DNA of 18,513 nt from Bacteroides sp. CAG:927 (GCA_000431155.1 HF985648.1:38567-57079); one strand, 5' to 3'. Positions 1 through 8,777 are shown, counted from the stretch's first letter. The notes: a model not told the origin generated them from the letters alone. A program made the numbers and translations.

Positions 1-88
1 TAGCTCTTCCGATACAGAACAATTAGATAGCTAAGATTTGTAATTTAACATCAAATTATAATATCACTTATAATCATTTACATTTATT

Positions 89-961
89 ATGAATAAGTTA
101 TTACTGTGGGGAATAAGCGTATGCGCTCTTACTTTTGCATCGTGTTCCAACAACGCAAAAAATGATAATGCTGAGAGTGAAGAACAGGTTGCTCAAAACA
201 CCGAGCTTAATGCTGCTCTTGCCACTCAAGACAGCCTCAATAATCTGATTAACGACATAATGTCGGATATGAATCAGATTAAGGAGCTTGAATCAATTGT
301 TTCAACACCCGGTACTTTGGATGGTGGAGAAATGACATCCCAAAAAACTCAGATCAAGAATGATTTGACGGCAATAAGAGAAGCATTGCAGCAGCGTAGA
401 GAACGCCTGAATGAGCTTGAGCGTAAAATCAAAAAGAATTCAGGAAAGAATGCCTCAATGCTTAAAACCATTGAGGGTCTCAAAGAGCAGATTGCTCAAA
501 ATGAATCTCAGATTTCATCTCTCACCGAACAGCTTGCCGCCGCAAATGTAAAAATTGAGCAGCTCGGCACTCAGGTAGATTCTCTCCATGTTTCCGTTGC
601 CAACGAAAAAGCTGAAAAAGAACAGGCTATGAAGGCAGCAACGGAATTTGAAAATGAAGTCAATACCTGCTATTATGCACTTGGATCCAAGAAAGAGCTT
701 GAAAAACATAACATCATCAAGACCGGATTCCTGCGCAAGACTAAGATTATGCAGGGCGATTATGAAATGTCTTATTTCACAAAGGCTGATAAGCGCACTC
801 TCTCGTCAATTCCATTCAATAGCAAAAATGGTAAAGTACTGACAAATCAGCCGGCTGATTCTTATCATATTGAGGTGAGAAACGGTCAAAAAGTACTTGT
901 CATAACTAATCCTTCACGCTTTTGGAATGCAGGCAACTTCGTTGTGATAGAAATCAACTGA
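89..961 (+). CDS. Coiled-coil surface lipoprotein (Cbp1-like family, tentative)
   Basis: Predicted lipoprotein of 290 residues. A short signal peptide with hydrophobic core LLLWGISVCAL ends in the lipobox-like TFASC, making Cys19 the likely lipidated residue. A low-complexity acidic linker follows (about 20-45), then a long heptad-rich charged region (about 50-195) rich in E, K, Q and L that should form a coiled coil. The C-terminal domain (about 194-290) opens with CYYALGSKKEL and ends with SRFWNAGNFVVIEIN. This C-terminal pattern is familiar from Bacteroidetes lipoproteins of similar size that I recall being annotated as Cbp1-type collagen-binding adhesins; the name is from memory and binding activity is not inferable here. 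The gene is monocistronic in this view: a strong terminator follows. The start is the only ATG that keeps the signal peptide. Confidence 0.85.
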   Translation: MNKLLLWGISVCALTFASCSNNAKNDNAESEEQVAQNTELNAALATQDSLNNLINDIMSDMNQIKELESIVSTPGTLDGGEMTSQKTQIKNDLTAIREALQQRRERLNELERKIKKNSGKNASMLKTIEGLKEQIAQNESQISSLTEQLAAANVKIEQLGTQVDSLHVSVANEKAEKEQAMKAATEFENEVNTCYYALGSKKELEKHNIIKTGFLRKTKIMQGDYEMSYFTKADKRTLSSIPFNSKNGKVLTNQPADSYHIEVRNGQKVLVITNPSRFWNAGNFVVIEIN

Positions 962-982
962 ATATAGCTTTTAAGCAATAGG

Positions 983-1025
983 CATGAGGTTTACGATTTT
1001 TGTCGTAAACCTCATGTGCTTTTTT
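983..1025 (+). terminator. Intrinsic terminator after the lipoprotein gene
   Basis: A perfect 14-bp inverted repeat (arms 983-996 and 1003-1016, CATGAGGTTTACGA and its complement) encloses a 6-nt loop and is followed within three bases by a run of six T (1020-1025). It ends transcription of the lipoprotein gene and insulates the ftsY operon. Confidence 0.93.
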
Positions 1026-1060
1026 GTTGTGCAAATAGGGCTAATTTAGAGATTAATGAG

Positions 1061-1068
1061 TAATTTTG
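1061..1068 (+). promoter_or_regulatory. Probable ftsY-operon promoter (-7 element)
   Basis: TAATTTTG matches the Bacteroidetes -7 consensus TAnnTTTG and lies 35 bases before the ftsY start, just after the upstream terminator. I see no TTTG at the expected -33 position, so the match rests on the -7 box and the location. Confidence 0.5.
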
Positions 1069-1103
1069 TAGTCTTGTAACCATCATTTGAAGCCTAAAAA
1101 TTT

Positions 1104-2072
1104 ATGCGTATATTCAAATTCTTTTCTAAGGATAAAAAAGAGACTCTTGATAAAGGTCTTGAAAAATCAAAAGAGGGCATACTTGGCAAAATTAAACGCG
1201 CTTTTGCCGGTCGCAGCACTGTTGATGCCGCTTTTTTGGACGATCTTGAAGAAATACTCATAACTTCAGATATCGGCGTTGATACAACCCTTAAGATTAT
1301 TGAAAGACTTCAGGATCGCGTGTCACAAGATAAATACGTAAATGAGCAGGAACTCAATGACTATCTTTGTGATGTGATAACCGATATGCTGAGTGAGAAC
1401 GATACTACTATAAGTTCTGCTGATGACTTCTCCATACCCGAGAATCATAAACCTCATGTAATCATGGTTGTTGGAGTTAACGGGGTAGGTAAAACCACAA
1501 CTATTGGCAAGTTGGCCGCTCAGTTCAAGAAAGCCGGCAACAAGGTGATGCTTGGAGCTGCTGACACATTCCGTGCAGGAGCCATAGAGCAGCTTGAGGT
1601 TTGGGCTGAAAGGGCAGGAGTGCCTATCGTCAAACAGCAGCAAGGTGCCGACCCTGCCTCTGTGGCTTTTGACACACTGCAGAGTGCAAAGGCTAATGAT
1701 GTGGATGTGGTACTTATTGATACTGCAGGCCGACTTCACAACCAGCAGGGACTTATGAACGAGTTGTCAAAGATTCGCAATGTTATGCAAAAAGTTGTTC
1801 CCGGTGCTCCACATGAAGTATTGTTGGTCTTGGACGGAAGTACCGGACAGAATGCTTTTGAACAGGCCAAACAGTTTTCTGCTGCAACAAGCGTAAATGA
1901 ATTGGCGATTACAAAACTTGACGGTACTGCAAAAGGCGGCGTGGTGATAGGCATAAGTGACCAATTCCGCATCCCGGTAAAATACATTGGGCTTGGTGAG
2001 CGCATTGAGGATCTGCAGGTGTTCAATAAACATGAATTTGTCAAATCATTTTTTGGCAATAGCAAACAATGA
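1104..2072 (+). CDS. ftsY: Signal recognition particle receptor FtsY
   Basis: SRP-receptor GTPase that docks ribosome-nascent chain complexes bearing SRP (Ffh) at the inner membrane for co-translational insertion. The 322-residue protein has a very short basic N-terminus and no long acidic A domain, then the helical N domain (about 25-100) and the G domain. Visible GTPase motifs are GVNGVGKT (124-131), DTFRA (154-158), DTAGR (206-210) and TKLD (270-273), followed by GGVVIGI and the C-terminal GLGERIEDLQVF typical of SRP GTPases. FtsY rather than Ffh is supported by the short N-terminus and the lack of an M domain. The stop overlaps the rimO start by 4 nt (ATGA), suggesting translational coupling. 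Confidence 0.97.
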   Translation: MRIFKFFSKDKKETLDKGLEKSKEGILGKIKRAFAGRSTVDAAFLDDLEEILITSDIGVDTTLKIIERLQDRVSQDKYVNEQELNDYLCDVITDMLSENDTTISSADDFSIPENHKPHVIMVVGVNGVGKTTTIGKLAAQFKKAGNKVMLGAADTFRAGAIEQLEVWAERAGVPIVKQQQGADPASVAFDTLQSAKANDVDVVLIDTAGRLHNQQGLMNELSKIRNVMQKVVPGAPHEVLLVLDGSTGQNAFEQAKQFSAATSVNELAITKLDGTAKGGVVIGISDQFRIPVKYIGLGERIEDLQVFNKHEFVKSFFGNSKQ

Positions 2073-3364
2073 CTAAAAGAGCTTGTATAATAAGTCTCGG
2101 ATGCTCCAAGAACCTCGTTGATTCCGAGCGGCTTTTGAAAATGCTTGCCAATGTCGGTTTTGACACAGTGCATGACCCCTCTGATTTTCGTCCATCCGAT
2201 ACAGTTATAATCAATACCTGTGGTTTTATTGGTGATGCCAAGGAAGAAAGCATCAATATGATATTGCAATTTGCTCAGGCCAAAGCCGAAGGCAAAATCG
2301 CAGTGTTGTATGTAATGGGTTGCTTGAGTGAGCGTTATCGTGCTGAATTACCTAACGAAATACCTGAGGTAGATGGTTGGTTCGGTAAAACCGACTGGCC
2401 CGGGCTTGTTTCACTTTTGTCAAAGAAATCTCCCGGGTCTGTGCCATATGACCGCATAATCACCACACCAAAGCATCATGCATACATAAAAATTGCTGAG
2501 GGTTGCAACAGATTCTGTGCCTTTTGTGCCATACCTTTAATAACCGGTCGCTACAAATCTCGTCCGATGGAAGAGATTGAGGCCGAGATAAAAATGCTTG
2601 TCGGCAGGGGCGTAAAAGAATTTAATATCATCGCTCAGGACCTCACCAACTATGGCAAAGATTTATATGGAGAAGTTAAAATTGCGGAACTGGTTAACCG
2701 TATTGCAAAGATTGATGGAGTGAAATGGATTCGCCTCCACTACGCTTATCCTACTGACTTCCCGTACGATTTGCTTGACGCCATAGCTAACAACAGTAAC
2801 GTATGTAAATATCTTGACATTGCATTGCAGCATGCTAATGACGATGTCCTGAAAAATATGCAGCGGCATATCACCCGCGAACAGACCGAAAAGCTACTTG
2901 CAACTATTCGGGAAAAAGTTCCCGGAATACATATCCGTACAACTCTTATGGTTGGATTCCCCGGTGAAGGTGAAAAGGAGTTTGCTGAACTGGTTGATTT
3001 TGTGCAAGCTCAAAAATTTGAGCGCATGGGTGCTTTCGCCTATTGTGAAGAAGAAGACACATATGCAGCAAAACATCTTGATGATTCAATTCCTGATGAT
3101 ATAAAGCAGCAAAGGCTTGACAGGATTATGGAACTTCAACAAGAAATAGCCCTTGCCCACAACAAATCAAAAATCGGGCAAGTCCTGACTGCCATAATAG
3201 ACCGTGAAGAACCGGACTATTATGTGGGACGTACCGAATTTGATTCTCCCGAGGTTGATCCAGAACTGTTTATTGAAAAGACAAGACAGCTTAACACCGG
3301 CGAATTTTATAGAGTTGAAATTACCGATGCATTACCCTATGAATTGTTTGGTAAAGTAGTATAA
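2069..3364 (+). CDS. rimO: Ribosomal protein S12 methylthiotransferase RimO
   Basis: Radical SAM enzyme that adds a methylthio group to a conserved aspartate of ribosomal protein S12. The 431 residues show the three-part MTTase layout. An N-terminal UPF0004 domain carries Cys12, Cys51 and Cys85 for the auxiliary iron-sulfur cluster. The radical SAM core has CNRFCAFC (Cys146, Cys150, Cys153). A C-terminal TRAM domain (about 365-431) ends in ELFGKVV. The start ISLGCSKNLVDSE and the segment EGCNRFCAFCAIP fit RimO better than MiaB. It sits between ftsY (4-nt overlap) and menF (1-nt overlap, TAATG). ftsY-rimO adjacency is, from memory, common in Bacteroidetes. Confidence 0.96.
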   Translation: MTKRACIISLGCSKNLVDSERLLKMLANVGFDTVHDPSDFRPSDTVIINTCGFIGDAKEESINMILQFAQAKAEGKIAVLYVMGCLSERYRAELPNEIPEVDGWFGKTDWPGLVSLLSKKSPGSVPYDRIITTPKHHAYIKIAEGCNRFCAFCAIPLITGRYKSRPMEEIEAEIKMLVGRGVKEFNIIAQDLTNYGKDLYGEVKIAELVNRIAKIDGVKWIRLHYAYPTDFPYDLLDAIANNSNVCKYLDIALQHANDDVLKNMQRHITREQTEKLLATIREKVPGIHIRTTLMVGFPGEGEKEFAELVDFVQAQKFERMGAFAYCEEEDTYAAKHLDDSIPDDIKQQRLDRIMELQQEIALAHNKSKIGQVLTAIIDREEPDYYVGRTEFDSPEVDPELFIEKTRQLNTGEFYRVEITDALPYELFGKVV

Positions 3365-4545
3365 TGAATAAAGTAAAATTCTCGGATACGGTGCTCAATG
3401 CCTTGGCGATAGCCATGGACAAAAATTTGCCCTTTGCCCTGTACATCTTTCCGCGACAGAGTAAAGTGCATTTCTTTGCATCAACGCATCTAACCGATGC
3501 TAATCCCGAGAATCTATGTCAATCAAGTAATTGGCGAGGAATTGCCATAGATTTTTTCCACCCTCAAGGCGAATGCCCGATAGAAATCACCAACCAGCTT
3601 TCGGCCCAGCAGCTTATTTCAAAATGCGATGAAATTACAGCTTGGCCCTCAGCCGGCCCAAGGATAAATTTCACCAACACATCATCCATACTATATCTTT
3701 CGCAGATACAAAAATTTGTGAAAGAACTCCGTGACCCAAAATCTTCGATAAAGAAGGCTGTACTTTGCCGGATTGTTTCATGTCTTGGCCGCAATGTAAT
3801 TAATGTGGCACAAGATTATTTTTCATTATTTCCCGAAACTTTTCGCTTCCTGTATTACACTCCGGCCACAGGCATGTGGTTAGGAGCTTCGCCCGAATTA
3901 CTGCTCGACTGTGACTTCAGGTCTTGCAAGCTGGGAACTATGTCGCTTGCCGGAACTAAACCTGTTGACAGTAACGAACCATGGGGCATCAAAAATATTG
4001 ATGAGCACAACATTGTCACGCGTTATATTGTGGATGCAATGAAACTTGAAGGCCTTGAACCGGTTGTGTCTGAATTATACGAGCGTCCTTTTGGTAAGGT
4101 GGTCCATCTTTGCAATGATATAACGGCCTCATTTGAGTCTATTAATCCATTGCAGCTCCTCAGAAAACTAAGCCCAACTCCTGCACTATGCGGTTTTCCC
4201 AAGCGCGATGCCATGAAGCTTATTGAAAGTACTGAAACATTTGACCGACTTTGTTATGGCGGATGGATAGGGGTAAAGGACGACAGCGGTGTGCATGCTT
4301 ACGTCAACTTGCGATGTGCAAGTGTGCATACTCTATTTGACTCACTTCAACATTATTGTGTATATACCGGCGGAGGCATTATGCCTGACAGCAATTATTT
4401 AGATGAATGGAATGAAACAGCCAACAAGGCGCATACACTTTGTTCTTTAATAAGTCTGCCGGGTGACACACAATGTCTTGATGACCTTACCGATTCATCT
4501 TTAACCATTAATCCCGAATTTAAATGGAAGAAAACAAATATATAG
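3364..4545 (+). CDS. menF: Isochorismate synthase MenF
   Basis: Converts chorismate to isochorismate, the first committed step of menaquinone synthesis. The 393-residue protein has a variable N-terminal part (1-105) and the chorismate-utilising catalytic domain (about 110-380). Visible motifs are KAVLCR (Lys131, the likely water-activating base by analogy with KVVLSR of EntC/MenF), GASPE (174-178), SLAGT (194-198), DEHN near 213, HLCNDI (His248), LSPTPALCGFPK (269-280), YGGWIG, and TGGGI (335-339) followed by DEWNET, which supplies metal-binding acids. The lack of a salicylate or anthranilate partner and the presence of menD, menB and menC downstream favour MenF over EntC or TrpE. The 3' end overlaps the next gene by 22 nt. 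Its distance from menD is unusual. Confidence 0.93.
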   Translation: MNKVKFSDTVLNALAIAMDKNLPFALYIFPRQSKVHFFASTHLTDANPENLCQSSNWRGIAIDFFHPQGECPIEITNQLSAQQLISKCDEITAWPSAGPRINFTNTSSILYLSQIQKFVKELRDPKSSIKKAVLCRIVSCLGRNVINVAQDYFSLFPETFRFLYYTPATGMWLGASPELLLDCDFRSCKLGTMSLAGTKPVDSNEPWGIKNIDEHNIVTRYIVDAMKLEGLEPVVSELYERPFGKVVHLCNDITASFESINPLQLLRKLSPTPALCGFPKRDAMKLIESTETFDRLCYGGWIGVKDDSGVHAYVNLRCASVHTLFDSLQHYCVYTGGGIMPDSNYLDEWNETANKAHTLCSLISLPGDTQCLDDLTDSSLTINPEFKWKKTNI

Positions 4546-5951
4546 ATCCCAATAACAATAAAGGAAAATCTCCTAAAACGGTATTGTTAATAGGCGGCGC
4601 GGTTGCCATTCTCGCCGTACTGTCTTTCTTGCCTTGGGATGAATGGACCAATGGAAAAATAAGCAATTTCAGCCTTATTCAGGACATCAAATCATCCGTT
4701 GCTGACACTAATGACATAGATACTGAAGATGCGGCGGATATTGATCCTGCTTTGCTTGCCGCCATGAACGACAGCAGTAGCACAAGTGCATCAACTTCTG
4801 TTTCAACAAATAGCAGCCAACTCAATGACACGATAGTTCCCCAACCAATTCCGAACAAAGAAGGTGAAATGGTTATAATTGAAGACTATACAGAAGGTTC
4901 AAGGGGACTTTCGCGATTGAAAGCAGCCATAAACTCACCAAAACTTGCAAGGATAGCTGTAATTGGCGACAGTTATATTGAAGGTGATATTATGACCCAG
5001 AATCTCCGTGAAAACCTACAAAAAGCGTACGGCGGAAATGGTGTCGGATATGTGAATATGTATTCTGAATTCCCTGGATTTCGTCGTTCTGTAAAACAAA
5101 GTGGATCAGGATGGACCGAACATGCTGCGTCAAAAAAAGGAGACAAGAAATATCTTGCTCTTTCAGAACATTATTACACTCCCAAAGGGAGTAATGCCAC
5201 TGCCGGTTATAAAGGCGTTAAAGCTCTCAGCAACCTTGATAGATGGCAAAAATCTCAGCTGCTGTTTATCGCGCCACAATCCACGACTATAAACATACGC
5301 ACAAACGGTAAGGAATGGACTGAACATTCAGTGGCCGGAAGCCCCAGTGTACAGGCTATCGTTATTAATGAGCCTACCGATAACTTTGAAGTGAAATCTT
5401 CAGATCCGTCAACAGTGTTTCTTGGCACTTGGCTGGATGGCAACAATGGCATAAGTGTGGATTGTATGTCTTCTCGTGGGTATTCGGGCATAACCTTAAC
5501 AAGTGTCAGTGCTGACTTATGCCGCGAGATGGCAAAATATGTGGATTACGACCTGATTATTTTGGAATTTGGCATAAACGCTATGAGCGCAAAACAAAAA
5601 GACTATAGCGTGTATGCCTCACGGTTGGAAAAAGTGGTAAATCACGTGCGCAAATGTTACCCCAATGCTGACATATTGCTGATGGGAATAGGAGACAGAG
5701 GAGAAAAACGCAATGGCGAAATACATTCCATGACATCAGTGTCATACATGATAGATGCCCAACGTACAGCTGCTCGTAATGCACGTTGCTTGTTTTGGGA
5801 TACCCGCGAAGCTATGGGCGGAGAAGATGCCATAGTTAAATGGTCCAAAACCGGATTAGCAAATAAAGACTATATACATTTGACACATAAAGGTGGAGCG
5901 AAACTCGCTGAACCATTGTTTAACGCTATTCAGAAAATGCTTGCCAAATGA
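4524..5951 (+). CDS. Membrane-anchored SGNH-fold acylhydrolase/acetyltransferase
   Basis: Protein of 475 residues with a cytoplasmic N-terminus, one transmembrane anchor (about 18-37, TVLLIGGAVAILAVLSFLPW), a low-complexity Ser/Thr/Asp linker (about 55-105) and an extracytoplasmic SGNH domain. Catalytic blocks are intact: GDSY with Ser150, a Gly-rich block GGNGVGY (170-176), EFGINAM with Asn352, and DYIH with Asp449 and His452. The family includes esterases and the periplasmic O-acetyltransferases that work beside MBOAT proteins (PatB, AlgJ/AlgX, DltD-like). With a second SGNH gene (4-nt overlap) and an MBOAT gene downstream, the likely role is the final acyl transfer to, or removal from, an exported glycan. 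Substrate is unknown. The first ATG overlaps menF by 22 nt; the next in-frame Met (81) would remove the anchor. Confidence 0.85.
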   Translation: MEENKYIDPNNNKGKSPKTVLLIGGAVAILAVLSFLPWDEWTNGKISNFSLIQDIKSSVADTNDIDTEDAADIDPALLAAMNDSSSTSASTSVSTNSSQLNDTIVPQPIPNKEGEMVIIEDYTEGSRGLSRLKAAINSPKLARIAVIGDSYIEGDIMTQNLRENLQKAYGGNGVGYVNMYSEFPGFRRSVKQSGSGWTEHAASKKGDKKYLALSEHYYTPKGSNATAGYKGVKALSNLDRWQKSQLLFIAPQSTTINIRTNGKEWTEHSVAGSPSVQAIVINEPTDNFEVKSSDPSTVFLGTWLDGNNGISVDCMSSRGYSGITLTSVSADLCREMAKYVDYDLIILEFGINAMSAKQKDYSVYASRLEKVVNHVRKCYPNADILLMGIGDRGEKRNGEIHSMTSVSYMIDAQRTAARNARCLFWDTREAMGGEDAIVKWSKTGLANKDYIHLTHKGGAKLAEPLFNAIQKMLAK

Positions 5952-7267
5952 AAAAAATATTTTTAACATCATATCTGCTACTTGCATGTTTTGCATTTTG
6001 CGCCGGTCAAACGGTGGATGCCAATGATGCAGATGACAGGGAAATTCGTGAAAATCCTGTAATTGAAGAAAACGGTGAGGAAGAAGCATCTTCATTTGCC
6101 ATGCCGTCGTATATTAAACTAAACCGTAATCATGTGATAATGAACGGTGCTAACTGGAAGCAACTGCACAAAGCCATGGCAAATGTGAATAAGCATCCGG
6201 TGTCGATAGTTCATATCGGTGACAGCCATCTTCAGGCCGATATTGCAACGGGAGTAGTCCGGAAAAATATTCAAATGGAACACGGCAATGCAGGGCGCGG
6301 ATTGATTACCCCGCTTAAAATGAGCGGCACAAACCAACCACTGGATTATACTTTTGCAAGTACAATGTCGTGGAACGCAGCAAAACTCATGAAATGGCCG
6401 TGGAACAATACAATGGGGTTTACAGGCACTTCAATTTCTCCTACTCAGAGACAGAGTCACTTAACGCTGTCAACCGGCAAAGATGAAGATTATAATCCGT
6501 TCAGTGCCGTTACATTGTTCCACAAAGGCAAACTGAATGTTACACGCGTAGAAAATCAGGATGGCATACCATTGATGTTTACAGCATCACCATCTCAGGA
6601 TTACACACACATACAGCTTACTGAAGCTGTTGACAATGTGAAGATTTTCTTTGACTCAGCGGGTGATCTTACATTATTTGGCGCAAGTCTTTCAGGCAAT
6701 CGCCCCGGAATTTTTTATCATACCATAGGCAATAATGGAGCGACATACGGCACCTATAACAGAATAGGCAATGTTGGAAAGGGGATAGCACCACTCAATC
6801 CCGATTTGGTAATAATATCACTTGGCACCAACGAGGCTTTTGGACGACGTAATGTGCCGGAGTTCATTAGCGCAATGGATAGGCTTGTAAAATCAATCCA
6901 AAGTGCGAACCCCAATACACAAATTATGCTTGTCACTCCAATGGAATGTCAAAAAAGTGTGTATTCAACTGTAAACAAAAGAGTCAAACGGAAAAAACGC
7001 AAATCAAGAACTGTAAAACAAAAAGTTCGCAGTTATGCTGTGAATGCTAATATTTTGCCTATTAGAAATGCCATCATGCAGTATGGCAGAGACAATAATA
7101 TAGCAGTTTACGACTGGTACGAAGTGGCTGGTGGAGCCGGGGCATCATCCTTATGGTTAAAGGACAAGATGTTTGGTTCCGACAGAGTACATCACACGCA
7201 CAAAGGTTACAATATTCAAGGAGAACTACTCTACAAGGCATTGAGTGAGGCTCTAAATAATAATTGA
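5948..7267 (+). CDS. Secreted SGNH-fold hydrolase/acetyltransferase with a basic insert
   Basis: Second SGNH protein, 439 residues. The N-terminus MKKIFLTSYLLLACFAFCAG is a signal peptide, probably cleaved after Gly20 or nearby; LLAC could be read as a short lipobox but is atypical. Catalytic blocks are GDSH with Ser93, a Gly-rich stretch EHGNAGRG (111-118), SLGTNE with Asn295, and SDRVHHT with Asp412 and His415. Residues 344-361 form an unusually basic stretch (11 Lys/Arg in 18) between the GTNE block and the catalytic Asp-His. The domain is only distantly like the preceding SGNH protein, so the pair looks like two distinct partners rather than a recent duplication. It overlaps the upstream gene by 4 nt and lies 28 nt before the MBOAT gene. 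A role in O-acyl modification of a surface or periplasmic glycan is inferred from this context. Confidence 0.85.
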   Translation: MKKIFLTSYLLLACFAFCAGQTVDANDADDREIRENPVIEENGEEEASSFAMPSYIKLNRNHVIMNGANWKQLHKAMANVNKHPVSIVHIGDSHLQADIATGVVRKNIQMEHGNAGRGLITPLKMSGTNQPLDYTFASTMSWNAAKLMKWPWNNTMGFTGTSISPTQRQSHLTLSTGKDEDYNPFSAVTLFHKGKLNVTRVENQDGIPLMFTASPSQDYTHIQLTEAVDNVKIFFDSAGDLTLFGASLSGNRPGIFYHTIGNNGATYGTYNRIGNVGKGIAPLNPDLVIISLGTNEAFGRRNVPEFISAMDRLVKSIQSANPNTQIMLVTPMECQKSVYSTVNKRVKRKKRKSRTVKQKVRSYAVNANILPIRNAIMQYGRDNNIAVYDWYEVAGGAGASSLWLKDKMFGSDRVHHTHKGYNIQGELLYKALSEALNNN

Positions 7268-7295
7268 CGAACAAAAATTTTCGAATAGTACTACG

Positions 7296-8777
7296 ATGAG
7301 TCTGGATGAAATAGAAATTGAAAAGCTTCGCGGGTTGCTGATGTTTGACGCGGACAATCCATTGCTTTTCAACACTGGCTTATTTCTTATTCTATTCCTT
7401 GCATTCATAGGCATTTATCAACTTCTAAGAAAATGGCAAACAGCCAAAATGGTGTTTGTTATTCTCTTTTCATTGTACTTTTACTATAAATCATCAGCAG
7501 AGTATTGCTTTATATTGCTTGGAATATGCATTAGCGACTATCTTCTCGGCATATTTCTGGAACGAAGTGATAAAACATGGCAGAGAAAAAGCATTGTGGC
7601 ATTCAATGTAATAATCAATGTTGGTATGCTGGTGTATTTCAAATATTTTAATCTGCTTTATTCCACACTGGCTAATTTGGCGGACAAACCGTTTGATGCA
7701 CTTGACATAATACTTCCAGCCGGAATATCGTTTTTCACATTCCGCTCCATTAGTTATATTGTGGATATTTATCGTCACGAAATCAAGGCTTGTCACGATT
7801 TTCTCAGCTACACTTTTTATTTAACTTTCTTTCCTCCGCTACTTGCCGGCCCTGTAGTAAGAGCCAAAGACATGCTTCCGCAAGTGCAAGCAAATCCCCA
7901 GGCATCACAAGCTATGGTAAGCGAAGGATTGTTCTTGATTATGTGTGGTCTGGTTAAGAAAGTTATTGTAGCAGACTTCATTAGCCAGAATTTCGTTGAC
8001 AGAGTTTTTGATAATCCGTCACTTTACAGCGGATTTGAAAACATGATGGGAATATACGGGTTTACAATTCAGCTTTATTGTGATTTTTCCGGTTATTCCG
8101 ACATGGCAATCGGCATAGCACTTTTGCTTGGATACAGGTTTCTTGATAATTTCCGCTCTCCTTTGAAATCCCAAAATCCAACTGAATTCTGGCATCGCTG
8201 GCACATATCATTGTCATCATGGCTAAGAGACTATCTGTATATACCGCTTGGTGGAAACCGATGCAGTAAAGCACGGCATCATTTCAATCTTATGAGCACA
8301 ATGTTAATAGGCGGCTTATGGCATGGCGCTTCATGGATGTATGTGATATGGGGCGGACTTCAAGGCTTGTTTCTCGTAGGGCACAAAGAGCTTAAGAGAG
8401 CTTTGCCAAGACCTTCCAAATCAACATGGTGGAGAGTTGCTGCAAATGTCTTTATAACATTCAACCTTGTGGCCATTAGCTTTATGTTTTTTAGAGCAAG
8501 CTCATTAGAGACGGTAAGAGATATGGTCACACAGATATTTACCAATTTCCATCTTGAGGTCGCGCCACAGTTTGTTTCCGGTTATTTGACCATAGTACTG
8601 ATTATGTTGGGAGCATATCTAATGCATTTTGCACCCGAAAGCTGGACTTCATGGCTCAAAAACAAATACGGCGGAGTCAACCCTATATTTCAGACCATTG
8701 TTCTTGCTGTCGTATTGTTCTTAATAATTCAAATGCGCCAAACCGATATCGTTCCATTCATTTATCTTCAGTATTGA
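7296..8777 (+). CDS. AlgI-type MBOAT membrane O-acyltransferase
   Basis: Polytopic membrane protein of 493 residues in the membrane-bound O-acyltransferase family, which passes acyl groups from a cytoplasmic donor across the inner membrane to a periplasmic acceptor or SGNH partner. Hydrophobic helices begin at about 27-45 and 52-65 and continue to the C-terminus (VLAVVLFLIIQM). Family motifs are complete: PPLLAGPVVRAKDMLPQ in the middle, DFSGYSDMAIGIALLLG, FWHRWHISLSSWLRDYLYIP (His300, His303) and the catalytic GGLWHGASW with His343. The signature is nearest AlgI/PatA-like proteins; DltB is a weaker alternative. Two SGNH genes directly upstream suit an MBOAT/SGNH acetylation pair. Target polymer (peptidoglycan, capsule, O-antigen or other) cannot be read from the sequence. 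Confidence 0.92.
   Translation: MSLDEIEIEKLRGLLMFDADNPLLFNTGLFLILFLAFIGIYQLLRKWQTAKMVFVILFSLYFYYKSSAEYCFILLGICISDYLLGIFLERSDKTWQRKSIVAFNVIINVGMLVYFKYFNLLYSTLANLADKPFDALDIILPAGISFFTFRSISYIVDIYRHEIKACHDFLSYTFYLTFFPPLLAGPVVRAKDMLPQVQANPQASQAMVSEGLFLIMCGLVKKVIVADFISQNFVDRVFDNPSLYSGFENMMGIYGFTIQLYCDFSGYSDMAIGIALLLGYRFLDNFRSPLKSQNPTEFWHRWHISLSSWLRDYLYIPLGGNRCSKARHHFNLMSTMLIGGLWHGASWMYVIWGGLQGLFLVGHKELKRALPRPSKSTWWRVAANVFITFNLVAISFMFFRASSLETVRDMVTQIFTNFHLEVAPQFVSGYLTIVLIMLGAYLMHFAPESWTSWLKNKYGGVNPIFQTIVLAVVLFLIIQMRQTDIVPFIYLQY

Noticed and set aside
32..40. Promoter-like TA-N3-TTTG upstream of the lipoprotein gene
   Set aside because: The spacing is one base longer than TAnnTTTG, and no -33 TTTG is seen. 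The true promoter may lie there but the sequence does not establish it.
1736..2269. 177-codon minus-strand frame across the ftsY/rimO junction
   Set aside because: It is a shadow of two well-supported genes and shows no recognisable motif or start context.
5948..7267. Lipoprotein status of the second SGNH protein (LLAC at residues 11-14)
   Set aside because: The hydrophobic core before the Cys would be unusually short and Leu at -2 is atypical; a later signal-peptidase I site fits better.
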